DNA of 64,000 bases from Acidimicrobiia bacterium (GTDB lineage Bacteria; Actinomycetota; Acidimicrobiia; Spongiisociales; Spongiisociaceae): assembly GCA_011523635.1 (NCBI GenBank), contig WTGI01000043.1:1-64000 (forward strand). The letters run 5' to 3'. Below are positions 34,333 through 42,409 of the stretch, piece by piece. Made by a program: the position numbers and the translations under genes. Below the pieces are notes generated by a model, which did not search any database, was not told the DNA's origin, and was given only the letters and a program-made list of their open reading frames with translations. Each line of letters starts with the position of its first letter. The first letter of the stretch is position 1.

Positions 34333-35928
34333 TCAGAGCATCCGCTGCTGGCCGCGCTCCTCGAGTCGGCTGGCACCGACATACACGACAACCGACAGGA
34401 CGACTATCACCACCGCAGAACCCCAGGCCCGAGCCATTTCAAGACCGCCGTACGAGAGAGCGAAGAGCCACCCGAGGCCGTCGCGGCCGGTGAGGTACTC
34501 CCCCAGGATCGCGGCGACGATCGCCAAGGCCCCGTTCAGCCGGAGCGCGGTGAGGAAGTCGGGTACCGCCGAAGGCAACGCCAGGTGACGCAATCGGGCG
34601 CGGCGCCGTGCGCCCATGACGGAGAACACATCGTCGGCGCCGGGGGGTGTGGAACGAAAACCGGAACTGACCAGCACGAAGGTCGGGAACATCGAGACCA
34701 GGGCGGCAACCGCCACGACGGTGGTCCGTGTGTAGCCGATCACCCTCGCCATGATCGGGACGGTCGCTACCAGCGGAACGGAGTACATGATGATCATGGG
34801 TGTGGTGAGCATGCCCCTCAGCACCGGCGACAGCCAACTCGCCAGTGCCGCCACCAGCCCGATGAGGCTGCCGACCGCGAGACCCACCGCAGCCATCTGC
34901 AGCGTGTTGAACGTGTACGAGAGATAGGTCCCGGGATCACCGGCGATATCGCTCACCACCGACTCGGGGGTGGGGGCCACGATGGGACTGACGTCCCAGA
35001 TCGTGACCGCGAACTGCCAGAACCCGATGACCAAGACGAAGGGCCACACCGTGAGAGCAATGTCCACCAGTCGGCCTCGCCAGGAAGCGGGCTCCCTCTC
35101 CCCCTCCTTCGATCGGCCGGAACCGGCCAGTTCCCGCACGTCCTGGCGGACGGAGAAGTCGCGACGCCGGACCAGTTCTTCCACGAGGGCGAAGAGGCCG
35201 AAAGCCACGATCGCTATGAAGGCCGTCAGCCCTGCGGCGGCCCAGAGCCGAGCGGTGAAGAACTGCTGGAGCGCCACGACCATCACCAGGCCCAGTCCCG
35301 GCTCGGTCGTGCCGAACCACTCGCCGAAGACCACGCCGAACATGGCGGCGGGAGCGCCGAGCTTGGCCGCGTACACGATCGAAGGCAGCACCGCCGGTAT
35401 CTCGAGCCTCCAGAAGCGGCTGGTCCTGGATGCCCCCAGAACGGTGAACACGTCCTGATGGGATGCGCCCACGAGGTTGAAACCGGAACTCACCGCGATG
35501 AAGCTCGAGAAGAACACGGCCAGGCTCGCGAAGACCACCGGAGTCGCCGACGACGACACCACCATGACGATGAGCGGGCCCAGGGCGATCCAGGGGATGG
35601 AATTGACAACGGTGGCCAGGCGCCCGATGCCCCGGCGGAGCGGGATGATGACCAGCCCGATGATGGCCAGAGAGATTCCCAGTGCCATCCCGGCGGCGAA
35701 TCCCCGCACCGCGTCCCGGATCGTGCCTGCGGCGGCCCGACGCAGGATTTCCCTGTCCTTGGAAAGAGACTCGAGAACATCCGTGAAAGGCGGCCAACCC
35801 CTACCGAACACCTCGAATTGACCGACCAACTCCCATCCCGCGAGGAGGACTCCCACGCCTGCAACCCCGAGGGCGGCCGCTCGCCAGCCAGCTGCTCCCT
35901 TGCCGGTGATGGCCCCTCCGGTTGTCAT
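34333..35928 (-). CDS. Fused double ABC permease, importer set 3
   Basis: 531 residues from the ATG at 35928 (MTTGGAITGKG); the frame is open to 35997 into a MITE-like element. Two complete permease domains are joined by a basic linker (about RRRDFSVRQDVRELAGSGRSKEGERE, described by its position near the middle). The first half matches the permease at 19988-20755 and the second the one at 20755-21588, including IGRLATVVNSIPWIALGP and LGEYLTGRDGLGWLFALS. One chain could form the whole channel. Set 2 keeps the halves separate but overlapping, so this is a fusion of that gene pair or set 2 is its split form. Confidence 0.92.
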   Translation of the reverse strand: MTTGGAITGKGAAGWRAAALGVAGVGVLLAGWELVGQFEVFGRGWPPFTDVLESLSKDREILRRAAAGTIRDAVRGFAAGMALGISLAIIGLVIIPLRRGIGRLATVVNSIPWIALGPLIVMVVSSSATPVVFASLAVFFSSFIAVSSGFNLVGASHQDVFTVLGASRTSRFWRLEIPAVLPSIVYAAKLGAPAAMFGVVFGEWFGTTEPGLGLVMVVALQQFFTARLWAAAGLTAFIAIVAFGLFALVEELVRRRDFSVRQDVRELAGSGRSKEGEREPASWRGRLVDIALTVWPFVLVIGFWQFAVTIWDVSPIVAPTPESVVSDIAGDPGTYLSYTFNTLQMAAVGLAVGSLIGLVAALASWLSPVLRGMLTTPMIIMYSVPLVATVPIMARVIGYTRTTVVAVAALVSMFPTFVLVSSGFRSTPPGADDVFSVMGARRRARLRHLALPSAVPDFLTALRLNGALAIVAAILGEYLTGRDGLGWLFALSYGGLEMARAWGSAVVIVVLSVVVYVGASRLEERGQQRML

Positions 35929-35956
35929 ATTCCATCGTCCCTTCGAGGACCCTTGG

Positions 35957-36118
35957 TGGTCTGTCTGCGAAACAGCGTGGCGTGCTCTGCTTGCCATCGG
36001 CGCCCCTCGCTGCGTTCCGCTTCCTCAACGTACCGCTGCGGGTACGCCTTCGTCAGCGGGCCTTGCGAGAGACACCGCTGGCTGGCGCATACCACACCGC
36101 CATTCCGCAGGCAGACCA
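35957..36118. mobile_element. MITE-like element, copy 2
   Basis: 162 bp bounded by TGGTCTGTCTG (35957-35967) and CAGGCAGACCA (36108-36118), nearly perfect inverted repeats. The interior matches copies 1 and 3 and contains a small palindrome, GTACCGCTGCGGGTAC. It lies 28 bp upstream of the fused permease start, within a 305-bp intergenic gap to the next gene on the plus strand. It has no plausible coding content. Confidence 0.85.
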
Positions 36119-36233
36119 CGAGCCAAACTTCGCGCATCTTACCCACCGGTCCGGAGGCGCGAACGGGACGGAACCTACGATGTAGGGGAGGTGTGAGTGC
36201 GGCTAGCGTTGCAACGGGACGCGACGGGACGAT

Positions 36234-36896
36234 ATGAGAACCATCACTGTTCAGGCCACCATTCGCCAGGATCAGCTGGAGGGGTTTCTCACAGCCTCGA
36301 TCGCCAACGCTCGCGCCTCTGTCGCGACCGAGCCGGGGTGTCGCCGTTTCGACATCTTCCGCGACGGTGCGGATCCGGCCAGGGTGGGATTCAACGAGAT
36401 CTACGATGATGACGGCGCGGTCGAAGCCCACGGCGAGTCGGCGCACTTCGCAGCCTGGTTTGCGGCTACCGATGGAATGGCGGATCAACTGGTCTGGGCG
36501 ACGTGCCGCGGGCTCGACAGCACCGGCGGGGCGCGCCGTGGCATGAACGGCGCGCAATCCGAGGATCCCCCATCCATCGGGGGGATAGTGGTCTACCAGG
36601 CGCGTATCTCCGTGCGACCGGAGGACAGGGACAGCTTCCGCGCGTCGGTGACGGAGCAGGCTCGTGCGGCCGCAGCAGCGGAACAGGGGCTGCTCCGATT
36701 CGACATCAACCAGAATCTCGACCTCGCTACAGAATTCTGGCTCTACAAGGTCCACTCCGATGCCGCCTCGGCGCGCGACCACGCGGCTGCGCCGTACACG
36801 GCTGCTCATCTCGACCGATACGGCGGGTACTACTCGGTCGGATCGCCCAGCCCTATCTCCGGACCGAACATCTGGCCACCCGACGCCGGATGGTGA
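36234..36896 (+). CDS. Tandem antibiotic-biosynthesis-monooxygenase (ABM) domain protein
   Basis: 220 residues with two ABM-type ferredoxin-like domains: residues ~1-90 (TITVQATIRQDQLEGFLTAS...ATEPGCRRFDIFRD) and ~118-205 (VVYQARISVRPEDRDSFRAS...AEQGLLRFDINQN), each followed by a FNEIYDDDGAVEAH or FWLYKVHSDAASARDH strand-helix. Single-domain relatives form dimers, so the fused pair could make an internal dimer. Members oxidise quinols or act as heme- or autoinducer-related enzymes. Substrate unknown. Confidence 0.82.
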   Translation: MRTITVQATIRQDQLEGFLTASIANARASVATEPGCRRFDIFRDGADPARVGFNEIYDDDGAVEAHGESAHFAAWFAATDGMADQLVWATCRGLDSTGGARRGMNGAQSEDPPSIGGIVVYQARISVRPEDRDSFRASVTEQARAAAAAEQGLLRFDINQNLDLATEFWLYKVHSDAASARDHAAAPYTAAHLDRYGGYYSVGSPSPISGPNIWPPDAGW

Positions 36897-36994
36897 CCCC
36901 ACCGGCGCTCGTTAGGATCGGCCATCGACATCGCCGATAGAGGCGAGTGCCGGCAAGGTTGCGGGAGCGGCCGCCCAGATCTCCAGGGGTTCCC

Positions 36995-37429
36995 ATGTCC
37001 GTCCGAAGGTTCACAGAAGTCGAGGCCTACCAGCACGCCGACGACGGCTACTACTACCGCCCGCTGGTGGCCGGGAAGGAGTTGTTCTCCTACGTAGCGC
37101 ACGTCCCCTCCGGCGGTTACATGCCCCCCGACGCGGAGGAGGCCGAGCTGTTCGAGCTTTCCCTGTTCATGCTGGAGGGAGAACTCGACGGGATACTCGA
37201 CGAGCAGAGGGTGCCCCTCACCGCCGGTGACGCACTGCACATCCCGAGAGGTATGCCCTTCGGAGTGGAGAACAGGGGACCGGCGACGGTGTCGTTCGTG
37301 CTGAGCTTCGCTCCCCCGCCGCCCAACGTGGACCTCGACACCATGAGACAGTCGGCCATCGACCGGGGGCGGGTGGTCATCGAGTCCACCGATGTCGAGG
37401 ACGTGGTCGGCCCGGTCACCTTCCCCTGA
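36995..37429 (+). CDS. Cupin-domain protein
   Basis: 144 residues from the ATG at 36995 (MSVRRFTEVEAYQHADDGYY), the family-like start. A single cupin barrel: SYVAHVPSGGYMPPDAEEAELFELSLFMLEGELDG is motif 1 and AGDALHIPRGMPFGVENRG is motif 2. Motif 1 lacks the usual two His, with acidic residues in their place; motif 2 keeps one His. It may bind a ligand rather than a metal. It lies 35 bp before the alpha/beta hydrolase gene on the same strand. Confidence 0.8.
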   Translation: MSVRRFTEVEAYQHADDGYYYRPLVAGKELFSYVAHVPSGGYMPPDAEEAELFELSLFMLEGELDGILDEQRVPLTAGDALHIPRGMPFGVENRGPATVSFVLSFAPPPPNVDLDTMRQSAIDRGRVVIESTDVEDVVGPVTFP

Positions 37430-37464
37430 GAGAACCGTCCGGTCGGCCGCCCAGCGGTGATCCG

Positions 37465-38460
37465 ATGAGCACGGCAAGGTCCTTCCGGGACGAGCATCGC
37501 ACCGTCGACGCCTGCGGCGCCACGCTGGCCGGGACCCTTACCCTTCCGACCACGAAGGGTCCCTGGCCGGTAACGCTCCTCCTCGGCGGCACGTTCTCGG
37601 ATCTGAGGGATGCGGACGTGGATCCCAGGCTGTGGCCCGGAGTGCCCAAGCGCGGCATGTACGCAATCCTCGCCCGCGGGCTGGCTGAAGCCGGTGTCGC
37701 CTCGTTCCGCTTCGACCGCCGTGGCGCCGGTGAGAGCACGGGAGAGTTGGGAGTCGAGCGCGCCCAGGAGGTGGCTGACGCCGGGACCGTATGGCAATGG
37801 GTCCGATCCCTTCCCGAGGGTAACGGCAGAGCGGCGATGCTGGGCCACAGCGCCGGCGCCTACGTGCTGTGCCGGGTGGCGCTCGAGGTCGCTCAGCCCG
37901 ACGCGGCGGTGCTGCAGGGTGCCCTGTACCGGACGATCGCCCAACTGCTCGAATACAACTACGGCCTGGTGCGCGCCTATCTGAACCGTGGCGAGCCCCA
38001 CATCGCATGGGTGAAGCAGCACTCCCCCAGGGCCTACGAGGATGCGATGATGATGGACGCCGTAGTCAGCGCCATCGAGAACCGCGAGCCGGTGGCCGTG
38101 GCCGAGATCGACGGCGTGACCGCAAGCCGCGACCTGGCGCGTCTCCGGTACGACCTGGACCTCCCTCCTGAGGACCAGTTCCGCCATCTGGCGGCCCCCA
38201 CCCTCGTGCTGCATGCCTCCGAGGACCTCAACGTCCCGGTGGAGGACGCCTTCGACACGGTCCGTGCTCTCTGGGCGGCCGGGAACAGGGATGTCGAGCT
38301 ACGGATAGTCCCGGAAGCCAACCACTCCTTCCAGTTGGACGCCGAGGACTACGTCACCCGGGTACGAGAGAAGATCACGATGCAGAACTTCGGCCGCCCG
38401 TTCCATCCGCTCTATCCCCATGCCGTCATCGATTTCCTGTCGAGAAAGCTCCTCGCGTAG
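37465..38460 (+). CDS. Alpha/beta hydrolase
   Basis: 331 residues. FRFDRRGAGESTGE, nucleophile elbow LGHSAGAYV, acid residue in HASEDLNVPVED and the late His in EANHSFQL. It looks like a serine hydrolase of the prolyl-oligopeptidase/dienelactone-hydrolase-like group. The region between strand 6 and the acid carries a helical cap (RAYLNRGEPHIAWVKQHS). The cupin gene precedes it and an AtzA/TrzN-type hydrolase follows after 44 bp, so these may be one unit. Substrate unknown. Confidence 0.87.
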   Translation: MSTARSFRDEHRTVDACGATLAGTLTLPTTKGPWPVTLLLGGTFSDLRDADVDPRLWPGVPKRGMYAILARGLAEAGVASFRFDRRGAGESTGELGVERAQEVADAGTVWQWVRSLPEGNGRAAMLGHSAGAYVLCRVALEVAQPDAAVLQGALYRTIAQLLEYNYGLVRAYLNRGEPHIAWVKQHSPRAYEDAMMMDAVVSAIENREPVAVAEIDGVTASRDLARLRYDLDLPPEDQFRHLAAPTLVLHASEDLNVPVEDAFDTVRALWAAGNRDVELRIVPEANHSFQLDAEDYVTRVREKITMQNFGRPFHPLYPHAVIDFLSRKLLA

Positions 38461-38504
38461 GCGAACCGAGGACCGCTAGTCTCAGACAGCCGACTGCGCG
38501 GTCC

Positions 38505-39956
38505 GTGCCGGCCCAAGCGTCAGGAGCTTCGATCAGTCCAGCACCGACATCCTGTGACCTGCTCGTCAAGGGAGGTTCAGTAGTCACCGTCGATGACCGC
38601 CGGCGTGTGATCGATCCCGGGGCCGTGGCGGTCACCGGAGACCGCATCGTCGAGGTGGGCACGGTCGAGGATCTGAGCCACTACCAGGGCACCAGGGTAA
38701 TAGACGCGTCAGGTTGCGCGGTACTGCCTGGGTTCGTCGACACGCATCAGCACCTGTTCCAGTACCTGACGCGGGGCCTCGGAGAAGGCTTGGAACTGTG
38801 GCCGTGGTTGTCGGACTTCATGTGGCCGGTCACCACCGCCATCTCCATCGATGAGGCCAGGATCGGCGCTCAACTCGGCGCGGTGGAGGCCGCTCGCTCC
38901 GGTGTCACCACCGTGCTCGACAACCACTACGCCCCTACCGACTTCGCATCCACCCTCGCCGTGGCGGACGCCATCGAGGCGGTCGGGCTGCGAGGGGCCG
39001 TCGCCAGGGGCATGACCGGCGAGCTGACCGGGATGGCGGTCAAGCACGGCCTGGCGGGCGAGTTGTTCCGCTACTCCAACCAGGAGGAGATCGACATCAC
39101 CCGGGCCTGTATCGAGGCCCGCCCCGCCGGCGCCCGGGTAGGCGTCTGGCCGGCGCCCCTCAACATCATCTACGTCAGCCAGGATCTCGTGGTCGATGCC
39201 GTCGGTCTGGCACACGAGAAAGGCGTCGGTTGGCACTCGCACTGTTCGGAGGCTGCGAACGACCCGGTCTTCTATCTCGAGGAGTACGACCGCAGGCCGG
39301 TGATGTGGCTGGCGGAACAGGGGCTCTTGGGCCGGGGCGCCACCCTGGCCCACGGGATCTTCCTCGACGACCGCGAGGTCGAACTCGTCGGGGACTCCCG
39401 AACCGGTATCGCCTACTGCCCGATCTCCCACCAATACATAGCCTTGGGGGTGATGTGCCTCCGCGACCTGCGCGACGCCGGCGCCACCGTCGCGCTCGGC
39501 CTGGACGGAGGCAGTGGGCACCGGCTGGACATGTTCGCCTGCATGAAACAGGCGGTCCTCCTCCAGCGCGTCCATTCCCGGAACCCCACGGAGTCGAACG
39601 GTGAGGAGGCGATCGAGCTGGCCACCCGTGCCGGCGCCGAGTACATGGGGATCGAAGCCGGTGTCATCGCGCCGGGAAAGCTCGCGGACCTGGTGATCGT
39701 CGATCAGTCCGCTCCCCACCACTCGCCGCTCCACCGCACGGTGGCTTCCGTCGTCTACTCGACCGCCCCCGCCGATGTGACCCATACGATCGTCGGCGGC
39801 GATGTCATCTTCGAGAACGGCGCCTGTACGATGGTGGACGAAGCGGCCGTCGTCGAGGAAGCGAATGGTCGCGCCGCAGATCTCGTCGCCCGGGCCGGGC
39901 TCACCCCCCTGCTCGAACCGTGGCGAATTACCGCAACGCCCTCGGACGAGGCTTAG
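38505..39956 (+). CDS. AtzA/TrzN/SsnA-type amidohydrolase
   Basis: 483 residues from the GTG at 38505. A metal-dependent deaminase/chlorohydrolase barrel: GFVDTHQHLFQ (metal His pair), WHSHCSEAAND, AHGIFL, and LGLDGGSGH with the metal Asp; an N-terminal composite beta-domain is completed by the C-terminus (LVKGGSVVTVDD ... HTIVGGDVIFENG). Members deaminate or dehalogenate purine, pyrimidine or triazine-like rings. It precedes the BKACE, GrdE-like and GrdB-like genes and probably feeds them. The 146-bp gap downstream holds nothing certain. Confidence 0.88.
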   Translation: MPAQASGASISPAPTSCDLLVKGGSVVTVDDRRRVIDPGAVAVTGDRIVEVGTVEDLSHYQGTRVIDASGCAVLPGFVDTHQHLFQYLTRGLGEGLELWPWLSDFMWPVTTAISIDEARIGAQLGAVEAARSGVTTVLDNHYAPTDFASTLAVADAIEAVGLRGAVARGMTGELTGMAVKHGLAGELFRYSNQEEIDITRACIEARPAGARVGVWPAPLNIIYVSQDLVVDAVGLAHEKGVGWHSHCSEAANDPVFYLEEYDRRPVMWLAEQGLLGRGATLAHGIFLDDREVELVGDSRTGIAYCPISHQYIALGVMCLRDLRDAGATVALGLDGGSGHRLDMFACMKQAVLLQRVHSRNPTESNGEEAIELATRAGAEYMGIEAGVIAPGKLADLVIVDQSAPHHSPLHRTVASVVYSTAPADVTHTIVGGDVIFENGACTMVDEAAVVEEANGRAADLVARAGLTPLLEPWRITATPSDEA

Positions 39957-40102
39957 TCCCCGGGTCCGATACTGCGGGAGACGGGCTTCGCCTGACCGGT
40001 GGGAGCAGTTATGTTCTATATGATCCGGACCTCGCATGGTGATTCCTCGGTACCAGGACGAGTCGCCGCGCGGGCTTGACAGCTGTCTCGAAAGGAACAC
40101 CG

Positions 40103-41068
40103 ATGGGCGAAATCGAAGCGACTTGGGACTTTCGCGACCCGTACCTCTGGATGCAGAAGACTGCCAGGAGTTCGCTACCGCCCCTGATCATCACCGCGGC
40201 CATCAGCGGCGGCGGCCATGGCAAGGAGTCGAATCCGGCCCTACCGGAGACCCCGGAGGAGCAGGCGGAGGAAGCCCGGAGGGCATACGAGGCCGGCGCG
40301 TCGCAGATACACGTGCATGTGCGCGATCCCGACGACTGGAGTCAATGCACCGGCAACCCCGACGACTACGGGAAGGTCAACGGGATGATCCGGGAGTTGT
40401 GCCCGGATGTGATCATCAACAACAGCACCGGCGGCGGTCCCACCCTGACCACGGAGGAACGTTACTCGCCGCTGTTCGCCGACCCTGCCCCTGACGTGGC
40501 CACTCTCAACCTGGGTCCTTTCGTGTCCAAATTCACCATGCCCGAGCGGCCGTCCGACCTTCCCCATCCCCGCGGGCCGGTCGAATACGACATGTGCAGC
40601 GGCACGACCTACGGTGAACTGAACCACTACGCGTCCGTGATCGCCGAGCGCGGGATGAAGCCGGAGTTGGAGATCTACGACCCGGGCCAGTACTGGGTCC
40701 TTCGTGATCTGATCTACAACGACAACGTGACGCCCCCTTACATGGTGCAGTTCGTCCTGGGCGCCCAGACCGCGTCGTTCCCGACCCCCGCCAACCTCAT
40801 GTCGCTCATCAGCGAACTCCCGGCCGGAGCGCTGTACTCCGTGATCGGCACCGGGCCGTTCCAGATCCCGATGAACGTCCTGGGAATCCTGCTCGGAGGC
40901 CATGTGCGGGTCGGCTTGGAGGACAACATCTACTACCGGCGGGGCGAGAAGGCCACCGGCAACGCCCAGCTGGTGAGCCGTATCCGGAGGATCGCCGAGG
41001 ACATGAACCGCGAGATCGCCACCCCCGCCCAGGCCCGCCAGATGCTGGGCCTCCCGCAGGTCGCATGA
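40103..41068 (+). CDS. BKACE-family (DUF849) beta-keto acid cleavage enzyme
   Basis: 321 residues from the ATG at 40103 with GAAAGGA upstream; an earlier in-frame ATG at 40076 is less likely. Zn-binding IHVHVRDPDD, PLIITAAISGGGHGKE at the start of the barrel, NNSTGGG, and GGHVRVGLEDNIYY near the C-terminus are all BKACE marks. The family cleaves a beta-keto acid with acetyl-CoA to acetoacetate and a new acyl-CoA, as Kce does in lysine fermentation. It overlaps the GrdE-like gene by four bases. Which keto acid it uses is unknown. Confidence 0.9.
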   Translation: MGEIEATWDFRDPYLWMQKTARSSLPPLIITAAISGGGHGKESNPALPETPEEQAEEARRAYEAGASQIHVHVRDPDDWSQCTGNPDDYGKVNGMIRELCPDVIINNSTGGGPTLTTEERYSPLFADPAPDVATLNLGPFVSKFTMPERPSDLPHPRGPVEYDMCSGTTYGELNHYASVIAERGMKPELEIYDPGQYWVLRDLIYNDNVTPPYMVQFVLGAQTASFPTPANLMSLISELPAGALYSVIGTGPFQIPMNVLGILLGGHVRVGLEDNIYYRRGEKATGNAQLVSRIRRIAEDMNREIATPAQARQMLGLPQVA

Positions 41069-42399
41069 ACTCCGGCCCGCACCGCCAGATTCTGGACGTA
41101 GGCGCGTTCGACGTGTCCGATGTCCGAGCAGGCGACCGGATTGAACTCGCCGACGGCGTCCTCACCATCAACATCGAGGAGTTGGAGGAACAGCTCTCCG
41201 CCGATCCCCATCTTGCCTCCGTCTCCGTGGAGATCATCAGGCCCGGGGAATCGGTCAGGGTGATAAACGCTATTGATGCGGTGGAGCCGAGGATCAAGGT
41301 TGACCCTCCCGGCACGGACTTCTCGGGTCTCCTGACCGTGCCGCAGCTGGTCGGCACGGGAACCACCCACGCGTTGAAAGGGGTGGCAGTCGTGGAGACC
41401 GCCCTTCCGGTACCGGGCGAACCGCGCTACTGGCGGGAGGCCGTCTTCGACATGGCCGGATCCGCAGCCGGGTACTCGCCTCTCTCGGATCTCATCAACG
41501 TGGTGGTCTCCTGTGAACCGACCACGGAACTGCTCGAGAGCGAGGACCGTCCCACCAACGTCTTCGAGGGGACGCCTGAGGCTGTCGAGTACAACAAGGC
41601 GGTCCGGCTCGCAGGCCTCAAGGCGGCCCGGTACCTGGCGGAGACGACCCTCGGGAAGACACCCGACCGGGTGGACACCTACGACCTGGCCCCGTCGCCG
41701 GTCAACGGGCTACCCGCGGTCGTGTACCTGTACCAGCTGGCCATCCCGTTCCTGCATGGCGAGATCGCTCCCGGTGCCGGGGCGATCGGCGGCGCCGCCC
41801 ACTTGCCCACCCCGATCCACCCGAACGAGCTGCTCGACGGGGCTCTGGTGTGCGGCTGGAACGCTATCGCGTGCATGCGGGAACTCACCTACACGGTGCA
41901 GAACCACGCCATCATCGAAGATCTCTACGCCCGCCACGGCAAGGACATCGACTTCCGGGGAGTCGTCCTCTTCACCAACGGCGACACCCGCGCCGCCAAG
42001 GAACGCCTCGCCAACCACGCGGCCAACCTGGCGATCATGATGGGCGCCGAAGGGGCGCTGATCAACTACGCCGGCGGCGGGCATCCCGCCGTCGACGCCA
42101 TGATGATCTGCAGGAACCTGGAGCGCCGGGGGGTGACGACAACAATGCTGTCGATGGAGATGGCGGCCAACCCGGGCGAATCCGGCTTCGTCCACTTCGT
42201 TCCGGAAGCCGATGCCATCGTGAGCACCGGAAACTACGAGGAGACCGTCCTCTTCGAGCCCGTGGAGCGGGTGATCGGTGGTGATGCGCTGATCCGGATC
42301 GAAGGAGACCCGTCCGGTGCGTTCGAGGCCCCGCTGGCCATCATCATGGCCAGCACCCACCAGTTCGGCGGAACGCGTATACGCGGCGAGGAGTACTGA
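41065..42399 (+). CDS. Glycine/sarcosine/betaine reductase component B, GrdE-like proprotein
   Basis: 444 residues, start overlapping the BKACE stop (ATGA). It follows the GrdE/GrdI pattern throughout: an N-terminal domain with FDVSDVRAGDR, then DLINVVVSC, NAIACMRELTYTVQNHAIIEDLYARHGKDI and NLAIMMGAEGALINYAGGGHPAVDAMMICRNLE. In reductases of this family the chain is cut at an internal Cys that becomes a pyruvoyl group binding the amine. A candidate Cys lies in LVCGW near residue 263, but assignment is uncertain. It is the partner of the selenoprotein-type gene next to it. No GrdA, GrdC, GrdD or thioredoxin gene is in the window. Confidence 0.85.
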   Translation: MNSGPHRQILDVGAFDVSDVRAGDRIELADGVLTINIEELEEQLSADPHLASVSVEIIRPGESVRVINAIDAVEPRIKVDPPGTDFSGLLTVPQLVGTGTTHALKGVAVVETALPVPGEPRYWREAVFDMAGSAAGYSPLSDLINVVVSCEPTTELLESEDRPTNVFEGTPEAVEYNKAVRLAGLKAARYLAETTLGKTPDRVDTYDLAPSPVNGLPAVVYLYQLAIPFLHGEIAPGAGAIGGAAHLPTPIHPNELLDGALVCGWNAIACMRELTYTVQNHAIIEDLYARHGKDIDFRGVVLFTNGDTRAAKERLANHAANLAIMMGAEGALINYAGGGHPAVDAMMICRNLERRGVTTTMLSMEMAANPGESGFVHFVPEADAIVSTGNYEETVLFEPVERVIGGDALIRIEGDPSGAFEAPLAIIMASTHQFGGTRIRGEEY

Positions 42400-42409
42400 G
42401 AGGTAACCG

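Noticed and set aside
34105..36237. A 710-codon open frame on the plus strand
   Set aside because: It is antisense to the fused permease gene and rich in Arg, Gly, Asp and His runs with no domain. The minus strand encodes a clear permease over the same bases.
40005..40030. A TATATGAT-like -10 before the BKACE gene
   Set aside because: No matching -35 at proper spacing, and the hydrolase upstream may share the transcript.
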